A stretch of 64,000 bases of DNA, from assembly GCA_014075215.1 (NCBI GenBank), contig CP046177.1, forward strand, positions 4,030,501 through 4,094,500, given 5' to 3'. A program made the translations under genes and the position numbers. Below, piece after piece: positions 1 through 9,338 of this stretch (positions within the stretch are counted from its first letter, which is position 1; each line of letters begins with the position of its first letter). The notes beneath the pieces were generated by a model. That model ran no database searches. It was not told the origin of the DNA and saw only the letters and a list, made by a program, of their open reading frames with translations. Source of the stretch: Flavobacteriaceae bacterium. Lineage in GTDB: Bacteria > Bacteroidota > Bacteroidia > Flavobacteriales > Flavobacteriaceae.

Positions 1-45
1 GATAAAGGTAAATAAGAAAATTTTTAATACGTCATTGTTTTTCAT
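1..45 (-). CDS. 5' end of a divergently transcribed gene, cut by the window edge
   Basis: An ATG on the minus strand at 45 opens a frame that stays open to the window edge: 15 codons beginning MKNNDVLKIF and becoming hydrophobic (LFTFI), which looks like the start of a signal peptide or membrane anchor. The product cannot be identified. It would be divergent from moxR, with about 250 bp of AT-rich DNA between the two starts. Confidence 0.35.
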   Translation of the reverse strand, partial: MKNNDVLKIFLFTFI

Positions 46-253
46 GTAAAGTTTGATTGATTATACGTAAGGGCAAATGTTGATATTTTTTATATTAAAA
101 ACAAATTTTTTCTCTTAAATCTTAAAAAATTCAATCACTATTTTGTTAAATGATTCCGATTTTGTTTTTTAGAATGGTTATTATTCCTCTTATACATATA
201 TAAACCTTAGTAGCTTTAACCAATATTTAACAATAAAAAAATAGCTATTATTG

Positions 254-261
254 TAGTTTTG
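254..261 (+). promoter_or_regulatory. Candidate -7 element of the bat operon promoter
   Basis: TAGTTTTG matches the Bacteroidota -7 consensus TAnnTTTG and lies 35 nt before the moxR ATG. I see no convincing TTTG -33 box at the usual distance. The rest of 46-295 is AT-rich and holds no gene that I can support. Confidence 0.4.
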
Positions 262-295
262 TTCGTTAAATTTTAATATTAAATTTTAAATCAAC

Positions 296-1285
296 ATGGA
301 TATAGATGTTAGAGCCATTAATGAAAAAATAGAACGGGAAAGTATTTTTGTGGATTTACTGACCAATGAGATCAATAAAGTGATTGTCGGGCAGAAACAG
401 ATGACAGAAAGATTGCTTATTGGTTTGCTCAGTAATGGACATATCTTGCTGGAAGGTGTTCCCGGTTTGGCAAAAACGTTAGCCATCAACACCTTATCAA
501 AGGTAATACAAGGCTCGTTTAGTAGAATTCAGTTTACACCTGATCTATTACCTGCTGATGTTGTCGGAACGATGATTTATAATATTAAAGAAAATGATTT
601 CTCAATAAAGAAAGGGCCTATATTTGCCAATTTTGTATTAGCTGATGAAATCAACAGAGCTCCCGCAAAAGTACAGTCAGCTTTGTTAGAAGCCATGCAG
701 GAAAGGCAGATAACTATTGGTGACACTACTTTTAAGCTAGATGAGCCTTTTTTGGTTATGGCAACTCAAAATCCCGTAGAACAGGAAGGAACCTACCCTT
801 TACCGGAAGCTCAGGTAGATCGTTTTATGTTGAAGGTAGTCATTGACTACCCCGAGTTAAATGATGAGCAAATGATTATGCGTCAAAATTTATCCGGAGG
901 TTTTGCAACTGTAAATCCTGTTATTTCAACAGATCAGATTATTAAAGCAAGAAGTGTTGTTGATGAAGTGTATATGGACGAAAAAATTGAAAAATACATC
1001 CTCGATATTATTTTCGCCACTCGATACCCTCAACGATATCATCTCTCCAAACTGGAAGGGCTTATTAGTTTTGGAGCATCTCCCAGGGGTACTATTAACT
1101 TGGCAAAAGCTTCTAAATGCTATGCTTTTATTAAAAGAAGAGGATATGTAATTCCAGAAGATGTAAGAGCTGTTGTTTATGACGTACTCAGACATAGAGT
1201 TGGAATTACATATGAAGCAGAAGCGGAAAATATATCTTCATTAGACATTATCAACCAGATTGTTAATGAAATAGAAGTTCCTTAA
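296..1285 (+). CDS. MoxR-family AAA+ ATPase (first gene of the Bat operon)
   Basis: MoxR-type AAA+ ATPase of 329 residues, the usual length. The Walker A motif GVPGLAKT is at about residues 54-61, Walker B LADEIN at about 115-120 and the ATQNP sensor region at about 153, followed by the EQEGTYPLPEAQVDRF segment typical of MoxR proteins. In this family the ATPase is thought to act as a chaperone that works with von Willebrand A (vWA) domain proteins to assemble or activate envelope complexes. Here it is followed by a DUF58 protein and two vWA proteins, the classic partners. The next gene starts 45 nt downstream on the same strand, so it probably leads a long operon. The start at 296 fits the candidate promoter at 254-261. 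The family call is firm; the substrate is unknown. Confidence 0.95.
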   Translation: MDIDVRAINEKIERESIFVDLLTNEINKVIVGQKQMTERLLIGLLSNGHILLEGVPGLAKTLAINTLSKVIQGSFSRIQFTPDLLPADVVGTMIYNIKENDFSIKKGPIFANFVLADEINRAPAKVQSALLEAMQERQITIGDTTFKLDEPFLVMATQNPVEQEGTYPLPEAQVDRFMLKVVIDYPELNDEQMIMRQNLSGGFATVNPVISTDQIIKARSVVDEVYMDEKIEKYILDIIFATRYPQRYHLSKLEGLISFGASPRGTINLAKASKCYAFIKRRGYVIPEDVRAVVYDVLRHRVGITYEAEAENISSLDIINQIVNEIEVP

Positions 1286-1330
1286 AATAATTGTCTTTCG
1301 TAAACCCCTTCTTTATCCAGCATTTAAAAA

Positions 1331-2200
1331 ATGGACACCAAAGAGATATTAAAAAAAGTTCGGAAAATTGAAATCAAAACCCGACGTCTGTCCGACCATA
1401 TTTTCGGAGGAGAGTATCATTCTACCTTCAAAGGTCGCGGTATGACTTTTTCCGAAGTAAGACAGTATCAATTTGGTGATGATGTAAGAGCTATTGACTG
1501 GAATGTAACTGCCCGATACAATGAACCCTTTGTAAAAGTTTTTGAAGAAGAAAGAGAGCTTACCATGATGCTCGTGGTGGATGTTTCCGGGTCGGAATTT
1601 TTCGGAACCACAGCACAATTTAAAAAAGATACCGTTACGGAAATTGCAGCAACTTTGGCCTTCTCGGCAATTCAAAACAATGATAAAGTCGGGTTAATTC
1701 TTTTCTCTGATGCTGTTGAATTGTTTATCCCCCCCAAAAAAGGAAGAAGCCATGTATTGAGAATTATCAGAGAATTGATAGAGTTTAAGCCCGAAAGTAA
1801 AAAAACAAATATTGGCCAGGCATTTAAATTTCTGTCAAATGTTATGAAAAAGAAAGCCATTGTTTTTATGTTGTCTGATTTTATGGATGATGCTTATGAA
1901 AGAACATTAAAAATAGTTGCAAACAAACATGATATCACAGGCATCCGAATATATGACAAACACGACGAGGAGATACCGAATTTAGGTATGGTGCCTATGT
2001 TAGATGCCGAAAGCGGAAACATTCAATTGGTAAATACCGCATCAAAAACAGTCAGAACTCATTATAGGGCAAATGCAAACAGGTTATCAGACTATTTTCT
2101 CTCCACTTTCAAAAGAAGTGGTGCCGGTACTATTAATAACAGAGTTGATGAAGGTTATGTCAAAAAATTATTAGGATATTTTAAACATAAAGGAAGATAA
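1331..2200 (+). CDS. DUF58 domain protein with vWA-like fold
   Basis: Cytoplasmic DUF58 protein of 289 residues. The family signature runs through RQYQFGDDVRAIDWNVTARY at about residues 44-63, and a MIDAS-like DVSGS follows at about 84-88, suggesting a metal-binding vWA fold. DUF58 proteins almost always follow a MoxR ATPase and are considered its partner; the biochemical role is not established. There is no signal peptide or membrane segment. The stop codon overlaps the ATG of the next gene by one base, so translation is probably coupled. Confidence 0.93.
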   Translation: MDTKEILKKVRKIEIKTRRLSDHIFGGEYHSTFKGRGMTFSEVRQYQFGDDVRAIDWNVTARYNEPFVKVFEEERELTMMLVVDVSGSEFFGTTAQFKKDTVTEIAATLAFSAIQNNDKVGLILFSDAVELFIPPKKGRSHVLRIIRELIEFKPESKKTNIGQAFKFLSNVMKKKAIVFMLSDFMDDAYERTLKIVANKHDITGIRIYDKHDEEIPNLGMVPMLDAESGNIQLVNTASKTVRTHYRANANRLSDYFLSTFKRSGAGTINNRVDEGYVKKLLGYFKHKGR

Positions 2201-3135
2201 TGAAAAAACTCTTTTTTTACTTTTTTTTACTATCAGCCTTCGTTGTTTTTGGTCAAAGTACATCCAACGTAAGCGCTAAGGCCGATACCACTAATATTAG
2301 AATAGGTGAACAGTTTCAATTTAAAATTGAAATCCCTGACACTACTAATGTCATTATCCCCAAGCTAAACCTAAATGGTTTGGAAGTTATTGAAGAAGCT
2401 AAAACAGATACTATTAAAAATAGTTTAATCAAAAGATATATATTAACCGGTTTCGACAGTGGTGCTTTTTATATCCCGCAGCAACAGATTTTTATCAGAA
2501 ATCAGGCTTTTCTGACCGATTCTATTTTAATAAATGTTGCTACTGTTGCCGTAGACACTACAAAACAAAAAATGTTTCCCATAAAATCTATCCAGGAGGA
2601 ACCTTATGTTTTTGATGATTTTAAACCTTATTTGATTTGGGTGCTCCTGGCACTGCTCATAATGGGTGTAGCGTTGTATTTTATTTTGCGAAAAAAGAAA
2701 AAAGAAACATCGGAAGAAATCATTCCACTACTACCTCCGTACGAAGAAGCTATCGAGAAATTAAAAACTTTGGATGGTAAATTGCTTTGGCAAAATAATA
2801 AGGTTAAACAATACTATAGCGAGTTAACCGAAATCATCAGGGTATACATAGAAAGAGAATTAAAAATCCCTGCTTTGGAAATCACCTCAGATGAGCTTTT
2901 AGCATATATACATGACGCTAAAAACGCGGAAACGATCCTCTTTTCCAAAGAAACTTTTGACAAATTAAAAGCATTGTTACAAGAAGCTGATCTGGTAAAA
3001 TTTGCCAAATCAAAACCGCTTTCACATGAGATAGAAGCAAACAGAAAAGATGCGGAAGTTATTTTAGAAGACCTCAAATCAAAACCTTTACCCGAGGAAG
3101 AACCTGTAATTGAAGATCATGATGAATTGGAATAA
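2200..3135 (+). CDS. Bat-operon membrane protein with periplasmic N-terminal domain
   Basis: Protein of 311 residues with a signal peptide (about 1-19, ending VFGQ), a beta-rich periplasmic region and one transmembrane helix (about 144-163, LIWVLLALLIMGVALYFIL), then a charged helical cytoplasmic tail rich in Glu and Lys. This topology (signal, periplasmic domain, TM, helical tail) resembles the C-terminal half of BatD, and unnamed proteins of this kind sit between DUF58 and batA in many Flavobacteriia. It overlaps the preceding stop by one base and the following batA start by about 17 bases. It is likely part of the Bat envelope complex; no enzymatic motif is seen. Confidence 0.82.
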   Translation: MKKLFFYFFLLSAFVVFGQSTSNVSAKADTTNIRIGEQFQFKIEIPDTTNVIIPKLNLNGLEVIEEAKTDTIKNSLIKRYILTGFDSGAFYIPQQQIFIRNQAFLTDSILINVATVAVDTTKQKMFPIKSIQEEPYVFDDFKPYLIWVLLALLIMGVALYFILRKKKKETSEEIIPLLPPYEEAIEKLKTLDGKLLWQNNKVKQYYSELTEIIRVYIERELKIPALEITSDELLAYIHDAKNAETILFSKETFDKLKALLQEADLVKFAKSKPLSHEIEANRKDAEVILEDLKSKPLPEEEPVIEDHDELE

Positions 3136-4126
3136 TTTTGAGTTTAGCAATCCCGAGTTTCTTTGGTTATTAGTAATCATTCCTTTTTTGGGAATCTGGT
3201 ATTTCTTTACACGAAAAAAAGATGCTGCCGTGTTAACTATTTCAAGTACCAAAGGGTTTCCAACATCTTCTTTTCTGCCGAAGCTAAAGCCTTTTTTGTA
3301 TGGGTTGCGTTTATTAGCAATTGCAGCTTTATTTATTGCCCTTGCAAGACCCAGAAATGTTTCGGTAAGTACAAAAACAAAAGCAAACAGAGGAATAGAT
3401 ATTGTAATGGCGATTGACGTTTCTGCCAGTATGCTGGCACGCGATTTGAAGCCCAACAGGTTGGAAGCTTTAAAAGTAGTGGCTACCAATTTTGTCAACA
3501 GAAGGCCCAATGACAGGATTGGCATTGTTTTATATGCCGGAGAGAGTTTTACTCAAACACCTATTACCAGTGATAAAGGGATTGTAAAAAGAACTATTTC
3601 CGAAATCAAATGGGGTTTGCTTGAAGGGGGTACTGCTATTGGAATGGGCTTAGGTTCTTCCGTAAACAGATTAAAAGACAGTAAGGCAAAAAGCAAGGTT
3701 ATTATCTTACTAACCGACGGGGTAAACAACTCCGGTAATATTGACCCCAAAACGGCAACAGAGCTTGCGAAGGAACTGGGAGTCAAAGTATATACTATTG
3801 GGTTAGGAACCAATGGAATGGCAGATTTCCCATATGCAAAAGATCCCAGAAACGGACAATTAAAATTTAGAAAACAACAGGTAGAAATTGATGAAGAGCT
3901 CTTAAAATTCATAGCTTCGGAAACCGAAGGGCAATACTTTAGAGCTACTAATAATACCAAACTGGAAGAGATTTATAATCAGATTGATAAACTTGAAAAA
4001 ACAAAAATCGAAGAATTTAAATATTATAATTATCAAGAAAAATACCGGTTTTTAATTTTTATTGCCGGAGGGTTATTGCTGCTTGAATTTGTTTTAAGAA
4101 ATACGTTATTTAGAAGTTTTATATGA
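3119..4126 (+). CDS. batA: BatA, vWA-domain aerotolerance protein
   Basis: Membrane-anchored von Willebrand A protein of about 335 residues. It begins with the NPEFLWLL segment and an N-terminal membrane helix (IIPFLGIWYFF), has a second helix at about residue 65 (LRLLAIAALFIALARP), then a vWA domain with an intact MIDAS (DVSASM) and a C-terminal membrane helix (FLIFIAGGLLLLEFVL). I chose the ATG at 3119; the adjacent ATG at 3122 is equally possible, and a TTG at 3110 would also be in frame. Bat proteins were named for Bacteroides aerotolerance. The gene is normally followed directly by batB, but here a small foreign-looking gene intervenes. Confidence 0.92.
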   Translation: MMNWNNFEFSNPEFLWLLVIIPFLGIWYFFTRKKDAAVLTISSTKGFPTSSFLPKLKPFLYGLRLLAIAALFIALARPRNVSVSTKTKANRGIDIVMAIDVSASMLARDLKPNRLEALKVVATNFVNRRPNDRIGIVLYAGESFTQTPITSDKGIVKRTISEIKWGLLEGGTAIGMGLGSSVNRLKDSKAKSKVIILLTDGVNNSGNIDPKTATELAKELGVKVYTIGLGTNGMADFPYAKDPRNGQLKFRKQQVEIDEELLKFIASETEGQYFRATNNTKLEEIYNQIDKLEKTKIEEFKYYNYQEKYRFLIFIAGGLLLLEFVLRNTLFRSFI

Positions 4127-4167
4127 TTAAAACGAATTGTTTAAAGGTTGAATTATTTAATTATTTA

Positions 4168-4596
4168 ATTGTTGAATTGTTTAAAGGTTGAATTGTTTAT
4201 TGTGTAAATTATGCATGTTTTTTCATTTGAAAAATTAGAAGTTTGGAAAGAAGCTATTCAGTTTTCCAAAGATATTTATAAACTAACTTCTACATTTCAT
4301 AAAGAAGAAAAATTTGGGTTGATAAGTCAAATGAGAAGAGCTTCAAATTCGATTGCAGCAAATCTGGCAGAAGGAACATCAAGAATCACAAATAAAGATA
4401 AAGCACATTTTACAACAATAGCGTTTAGCTCAACTATGGAAGTTTTAAATCACTTAATAATATCTAAAGAACTTCATTTTATTTCTGAAGAAGAGTATTT
4501 AAAATTAAGAACCCCGATTTATAAAATATCAAATATGCTAAACGCTTTAAGAAAATCACAAATAAACCCATAACCCTTTTTAAACAATTCAACAAT
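4168..4596. repeat. 18-bp perfect inverted repeat bracketing the four-helix-bundle gene
   Basis: ATTGTTGAATTGTTTAAA at 4168-4185 is repeated as its exact reverse complement at 4579-4596. Between them lies one complete small gene. A 21-bp direct repeat (4134-4154 and 4174-4194) overlaps the left arm. The bracketed unit interrupts the batA-batB spacing that is otherwise tight in this operon, so it looks like an inserted cassette. No transposase is present in it. Confidence 0.7.
4211..4573 (+). CDS. Four-helix bundle protein (S23/IVS family)
   Basis: Protein of 120 residues with the family signature: FEKLEVWKEAIQFSKDIYKL at the start, GLISQMRRASNSIAANLAEG in the middle, then two further helices. 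The family was first found in intervening sequences of 23S rRNA genes and also includes accessory proteins of diversity-generating retroelements; the cellular role of stand-alone copies is unknown. It lies between batA and batB, where it does not belong to the conserved operon, and it is framed by an 18-bp inverted repeat. It is probably co-transcribed with the bat genes. Product class is secure; function is not. Confidence 0.88.
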   Translation: MHVFSFEKLEVWKEAIQFSKDIYKLTSTFHKEEKFGLISQMRRASNSIAANLAEGTSRITNKDKAHFTTIAFSSTMEVLNHLIISKELHFISEEEYLKLRTPIYKISNMLNALRKSQINP

Positions 4597-4605
4597 AAAC
4601 TCATA

Positions 4606-5652
4606 ATGTACAGACTGGAAGATCCTTTTTATTTTTATTTCTTTACCATAATACCTGTTGTAATTGTCGTATTTCTGCTGGCGCTTTTTTGGAAGAAAAG
4701 AATACAACGGAAGTTTTCCAATGTACGTTTATTAGAGAAGTTAGCTCCTAATCATTCCGTTTTTAAATCAACATTAAAGTTAATTTTTTTCAGTCTCGGT
4801 ATTTCTTTTTTAATCCTGGCACTGGTAAACCCTAAAATGGGGACAAAACTTAAAACAGTAAAAAGAGAGGGGGTAGATGTGGTTTTTGCTTTAGATGTTT
4901 CCAAAAGTATGTTGGCAGAGGACATTGCTCCGAACAGATTGGAAAAAGCAAAGCAGATCATCTCTAAAATCATTGACAAATTGGGTAGTGACAGAGTAGG
5001 TGTTATTGTCTACGCCGGTAATTCTTATCCTCTTTTGCCTATTACAACGGATCATGCAGCCGCAAAAATGTTTTTGCAAAATGCCAGTCCGGATATTGTT
5101 TCCAGCCAGGGAACCGCCATAAATGAAGCGTTGAACCTGGCAAAGACATATTATGATAACGAAGATCAGACCAATCGTTTTTTAATCATTATTTCCGACG
5201 GTGAAGATCATCAGGAAGAAACCAAGCAGGTAGCTAAAAATATGGCTGATGACGGTATTAAAGTATATACCATTGGTATCGGGACAGAAAAAGGCGGGCT
5301 TATTCCTATAAAAATTAACGGCTCACTTATCGGATATAAAAAAGACAGGAAAGGAGAATCCGTAGTTACAACACGAAAAGCAGATGTTTTACAGGAAATT
5401 GCAAATGATTCGGAAGGAAGATATATCGATGGAAATAAAACGGAAAAACCGGTAAAATTAATTGAAGATATTATTATCAATGCACAAAAGAGCGAATTTG
5501 AAACCAAACAATTTTCCGATTATAAAGACCAGTTTCAATGGTTTCTGGCATTAGGAATTTTGTTTTTAATTTTAGACATCTTTTTATTAGATAAAAAAAC
5601 CAAATGGCTGCGAAAAGTAGATTTGTTTAACGAAGAAAAAAATAAAAAATGA
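4606..5652 (+). CDS. batB: BatB, vWA-domain aerotolerance protein
   Basis: BatA paralogue of 348 residues. It has an N-terminal membrane helix (FFTIIPVVIVVFLLALFW), a second helix at about 65-80, a vWA domain with intact MIDAS DVSKSM, and a C-terminal helix (WFLALGILFLILDIFLL). The ATG follows the inverted-repeat arm by nine bases. Its last codons overlap the start of batC by four bases (ATGA), a typical coupled arrangement. It presumably forms an envelope complex with BatA; the biochemical function of Bat proteins remains unproven. Confidence 0.92.
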   Translation: MYRLEDPFYFYFFTIIPVVIVVFLLALFWKKRIQRKFSNVRLLEKLAPNHSVFKSTLKLIFFSLGISFLILALVNPKMGTKLKTVKREGVDVVFALDVSKSMLAEDIAPNRLEKAKQIISKIIDKLGSDRVGVIVYAGNSYPLLPITTDHAAAKMFLQNASPDIVSSQGTAINEALNLAKTYYDNEDQTNRFLIIISDGEDHQEETKQVAKNMADDGIKVYTIGIGTEKGGLIPIKINGSLIGYKKDRKGESVVTTRKADVLQEIANDSEGRYIDGNKTEKPVKLIEDIIINAQKSEFETKQFSDYKDQFQWFLALGILFLILDIFLLDKKTKWLRKVDLFNEEKNKK

Positions 5653-6431
5653 AATTAGATACCTATCTGTTTGTCTGCCTTTTAATGCTGCTATCATCAG
5701 CATACAGCTTTGCTCAAAAAGATACTATAGCCGCACAAAGAGAAGCCAGGAAATTAGTGCGAGAAGGAAACAATTTATACAAACAACAAAAATATACGGA
5801 TGCTTCCGTTGCATATAAAAAAGCATTGGAAAAAAGCAGTACATATAAGAAAGCTAGTTATAATTTAGGAAATGCATTGTATCAGGATAAATTTTATAAA
5901 GAAGCCGTTCCGCAATACGAATTAATGGCTAAAACCGCAAAAACAAAATTTGAAAAAGCAGAAGCATATCATAATATTGGAAATGCCATGATGGAGCAAA
6001 AACAATATCAACCTGCTGTAGATGCGTATAAAAATTCTTTGAGAAATAATCCTAATGATGATGAAACCAGATATAATTTAGCCGTGGCCCAGAAACTATT
6101 GGAAAAAGAAAAAAATAAAGACAAAAATAATAAGAATAAAAAAGATCAAAAAAATAAAAACGATAAAGAAAAAGATAAGAATAAAGACAAAAAAGAAGGG
6201 GATAATAAAGATAAAAAGGATAAAGAAAACGGGAAAGATGATAAAAATAAAGATCCCAAAAAAAATGATCAAAAAAAGCAGCAGAAACCGAAACCTCAGC
6301 AGGGGAAAATGACCCCTCAACAAGTCAAACAATTGTTGGAGAGTTTGAAAAATGAAGAGAAAAAAACTCAAAAGAAAATGAATGTAAAAAAAGCCAAGGG
6401 TAAAAAAGTTAAACAAGAAAAAGATTGGTAA
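5649..6431 (+). CDS. batC: BatC, TPR protein with lysine-rich tail
   Basis: Secreted or periplasmic TPR protein of 260 residues: signal peptide (about 1-22, ending SFAQ), about three tetratricopeptide repeats (residues 30-150, for example YNLGNALYQDKFYKEAVPQY), then a striking low-complexity region at about 155-225 built almost only from K, N, D and E, and a basic C-terminus with PQQVKQLLESLKNEEKK. The tail matches what is known for BatC homologues and suggests an extended, charged linker. It overlaps batB by four bases and is followed by batD 31 nt downstream. Confidence 0.9.
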   Translation: MKLDTYLFVCLLMLLSSAYSFAQKDTIAAQREARKLVREGNNLYKQQKYTDASVAYKKALEKSSTYKKASYNLGNALYQDKFYKEAVPQYELMAKTAKTKFEKAEAYHNIGNAMMEQKQYQPAVDAYKNSLRNNPNDDETRYNLAVAQKLLEKEKNKDKNNKNKKDQKNKNDKEKDKNKDKKEGDNKDKKDKENGKDDKNKDPKKNDQKKQQKPKPQQGKMTPQQVKQLLESLKNEEKKTQKKMNVKKAKGKKVKQEKDW

Positions 6432-6462
6432 GCAGATTTCTTTTTATCAATTTTGAACAATT

Positions 6463-8229
6463 ATGAAAACGAAGTTTATATACATAGTCATTTTGGTTTT
6501 TTTAAACTGTATGCCTGTTTTTGCTCAGGAAGCAGTATTGAAAGCCACTGTCAGTAAAAACAAACTGGGTGTTAATCAAAGACTACGGATAGAGTTTGCA
6601 ATTAATAAACAGGGAGCAGACCACTTTACACCTCCTGATTTTAAAAATTTCAAGGTGGTGGGTGGCCCCAGTCAATCTATCAGTCAATCCTGGGTCAATG
6701 GCAAAGCCAGTTTTTCTCAATCTTACTCGTATATTATTCAGCCAAAAAGAAAAGGAGAGTTTCTAATTCCCTCTGCAAGTATCGACCTAAATGGTAAAAC
6801 AGTACGTTCCAAACCTGTTAAAATTATTGTTTTAGATGCCGTCGAAATTCCCAAAGACCCAAATGATCCCAATTATATAGCCCAGCAAAACATTCATCTG
6901 GTTGCCGAAATATCAAAATCCAACCCTTATGTAGGGGAAGGTGTCTATGTTGAATATAAATTATATGTAAGTCAAAACATCAGCGTAAATGACTTTTCCA
7001 TTACAGAATCTCCACAGTATAACGGTTTCTGGAATCAGGATATAAAAATAAACGGGCTACCTGTAAAAAAAGGCATATATAATGGGGAAGAATATCGATA
7101 TGTCATATTAAAAAAAGCGCTCCTGATTCCAACAAAATCAGGAAACTTATCCATAGACTCCATGAAAATGGATATTGTAATCGGAGTTCCGACCGGGAGA
7201 GTTGATTTCTTTGGAAATGTGATCTCCAGAAACATCACCCGGGCTTTTGCTTCGGCAAAAAAAACAGTACGCGTAAAAGAATTGCCTTTGGAGGGCAAAC
7301 CCGAAAATTTTAATGGTGCAGTCGGCGATTTTAAATACAGTGTAACCTCCAGCAAAGATATTTTAAAATCTAATGAATCTGCACTTATCAAAGTAACGGT
7401 GTCCGGAAAAGGGAATTTAAAACTTTTTGATATCCCGGAAATTGTTACTCCGTCGGAGCTAGAAGTATATACTCCCGAACAAAAAGAACGTGTAAATGTA
7501 ACCAGTTCCGGCTTAAGCGGTTTTGTCAGTAAACATTATACGGTTGTGCCGCAGTATAAAGGAAAATATAAGATTCCCAGTACCTCCTTTTCTTATTTTA
7601 ACCCTATAGCGAAAAAATATAACACCATTACTTCCGATGATGTATTTGTAAATGTCTTAGAAGGAAAAGAGCTGATAACCAATTCCGACGATAATAGTAT
7701 TGCCAAGCGACCTGTAACCGTCACCGGAGCAAATTTTAGATATATCCAAACAAAAAGTACTTTTATTTCTGATCAAAAAGAAGATTTTTTCCAATCAAAT
7801 GTATTCTATCTCTTGCTGTTCTTACCTATTATTTCAATTCCCGTGGGAATTTTTGTAGCTAAAAAACAACAAGAAAAAAATAAGGATATTGTCGGTAACA
7901 AAATAAGAAAAGCAGATAAGCTCGCTAAAAAATTCTTGTCCGAAGCTCAAAAACAATTAGGTAAAAAAGAAGCATTCTACGAAGCTCTGGAAAGAGCATT
8001 ACACAATTATCTAAAAGCAAAATTGAGTATTGAAACTTCAGATATCAGCAGTGAAAAAATAGCTGAGCTTCTAACTGAAAGGCATGTAGAGAAAAGTACT
8101 GTCAATTCTTTTATACAAGTGTTAAAGAATTGCGATTTTGCCCGTTATACTCCCATAGACAATGTACAGATGAAAGAAGCATATGTACATGCAAAAAATA
8201 CCATTGCATTATTAGATAAACAGTTATGA
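6463..8229 (+). CDS. batD: BatD, oxygen-tolerance membrane protein
   Basis: BatD protein of 588 residues: signal peptide (about 1-21, ending VFAQ), a long beta-rich periplasmic part made of several Ig-like segments, one transmembrane helix at about 445-465 (FYLLLFLPIISIPVGIFVA), and a cytoplasmic helical tail with many Lys and Glu residues. Length and topology match the BatD oxygen-tolerance family. The stop overlaps the ATG of batE (ATGA), so the two are translationally coupled. Confidence 0.92.
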   Translation: MKTKFIYIVILVFLNCMPVFAQEAVLKATVSKNKLGVNQRLRIEFAINKQGADHFTPPDFKNFKVVGGPSQSISQSWVNGKASFSQSYSYIIQPKRKGEFLIPSASIDLNGKTVRSKPVKIIVLDAVEIPKDPNDPNYIAQQNIHLVAEISKSNPYVGEGVYVEYKLYVSQNISVNDFSITESPQYNGFWNQDIKINGLPVKKGIYNGEEYRYVILKKALLIPTKSGNLSIDSMKMDIVIGVPTGRVDFFGNVISRNITRAFASAKKTVRVKELPLEGKPENFNGAVGDFKYSVTSSKDILKSNESALIKVTVSGKGNLKLFDIPEIVTPSELEVYTPEQKERVNVTSSGLSGFVSKHYTVVPQYKGKYKIPSTSFSYFNPIAKKYNTITSDDVFVNVLEGKELITNSDDNSIAKRPVTVTGANFRYIQTKSTFISDQKEDFFQSNVFYLLLFLPIISIPVGIFVAKKQQEKNKDIVGNKIRKADKLAKKFLSEAQKQLGKKEAFYEALERALHNYLKAKLSIETSDISSEKIAELLTERHVEKSTVNSFIQVLKNCDFARYTPIDNVQMKEAYVHAKNTIALLDKQL

Positions 8230-8993
8230 TTATGAAAAAACACCTGTTATACATATGGTTTTTTATTTCCTGCTTTGTATCGGCCCAAAACCCTGAAACT
8301 CTTTTTAAAGAAGCCAATGATTTGTATAAAGTCGGAAAATATGAAGAAGCAATTGCCCTATATCAAAAAATTGAAACTCTCAACCTAATTTCATCCGAAT
8401 TGTATTACAATTTAGGCAACTGCTACTACAAACTAAATCATGTCGCGGAAACGATTTACAATTACGAAAAAGCACTGCTGATAAATCCGTTAAATGAAGA
8501 TGCGAATAATAACCTGATTTTTGCCAAAAGACTAACCATAGATACCATAGAAGCGCTACCGAAATCTGTCATTCAGAAATTTGATGAAAGCTATATCAAA
8601 AAACTATCCTACAATGATTGGGCAATATTGGCAGTGATCTTCTCCGCTCTGGGCGCTTTATTATTTTTGTTTTTCTACTTCTCATATACCCCTTCTAAAA
8701 AAAGATTTTATTTTGTAAGTAGTATTATTTGTTTTCTCTTTTTAATCATCTCTGTCAGTTTTTCATACAAAGAATACAACGATGAGCAAACCAATAGCTA
8801 TGGAATTATTTTTGCGGAAAAAACCGAAATCAAAAATGCCCCGACACTTAACAGTGATGCTATTTTTACACTTCACGAAGGAACAAAAGTGAAAGTTTTA
8901 GATGCTGTTGATAATTGGAAAAAAATTAAACTTGACGACGGAAAAATAGGATGGATAGATGCCGAAGATTTAAAAGTGTTGAAAATTATTTAA
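8226..8993 (+). CDS. batE: BatE, TPR protein with C-terminal SH3-like domain
   Basis: Protein of 255 residues: signal peptide (ending FVSAQ), two TPR units (about 22-95, including ELYYNLGNCYYKLNHVAETI), two closely spaced membrane helices (about 130-180), and a C-terminal bacterial SH3 domain (about 190-250, with the GWIDAEDL end). This layout is typical of BatE. Starts at 8226 or 8232 (both ATG) are possible; the former gives the ATGA overlap with batD. It is the last recognisable gene of the operon. Confidence 0.9.
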   Translation: MIMKKHLLYIWFFISCFVSAQNPETLFKEANDLYKVGKYEEAIALYQKIETLNLISSELYYNLGNCYYKLNHVAETIYNYEKALLINPLNEDANNNLIFAKRLTIDTIEALPKSVIQKFDESYIKKLSYNDWAILAVIFSALGALLFLFFYFSYTPSKKRFYFVSSIICFLFLIISVSFSYKEYNDEQTNSYGIIFAEKTEIKNAPTLNSDAIFTLHEGTKVKVLDAVDNWKKIKLDDGKIGWIDAEDLKVLKII

Positions 8994-9038
8994 CAAAAGA
9001 ATCCTTTTCTTATATTTACAATTCGATTAGCCAAAAAA

Positions 9039-9338
9039 ATGAATAAAACGATTATTACATTCTTTTTTACTTTGACTTTTTGTATATCGATCATCAGTCC
9101 TACGCTCCTAGCTATGGCAGATAGTCATTACGAAATTGCTTTGATTAAAGACATGAATGAGGAAGAAAGTAATAAAGAGGCGTTTAAAGATGTAGAATCT
9201 AAAATTCTTTATTCCTCTGATAACCCACTCCTGGCTTTTATTGCTAAAAAAACTAATTCCTTACGCTATTATCATAAGAAATACAATTCTCTACCTAAAA
9301 ACCTCTTTATTCCTCCTCCGGAACAGGCTATAGTCTAA
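9039..9338 (+). CDS. Small secreted hypothetical protein
   Basis: Protein of 99 residues with a convincing signal peptide (about 1-26, cleavage after LLAMA) and a short hydrophilic mature part with acidic then basic stretches. I do not recognise the family. It sits 45 nt after batE and 130 nt before the carbonic anhydrase gene, on the same strand, so it could be the last gene of one unit or the first of the other. Confidence 0.6.
   Translation: MNKTIITFFFTLTFCISIISPTLLAMADSHYEIALIKDMNEEESNKEAFKDVESKILYSSDNPLLAFIAKKTNSLRYYHKKYNSLPKNLFIPPPEQAIV

Noticed and set aside
4211..4573. Four-helix-bundle gene as part of a diversity-generating retroelement
   Set aside because: No reverse transcriptase or template/variable repeat pair is near it; the only RT, at 40689, is a group II intron type 36 kb away.
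6096..6416. Long hydrophobic open frame opposite batC
   Set aside because: It is the antisense shadow of the lysine-rich batC tail (AAA/AAG read as TTT/CTT).
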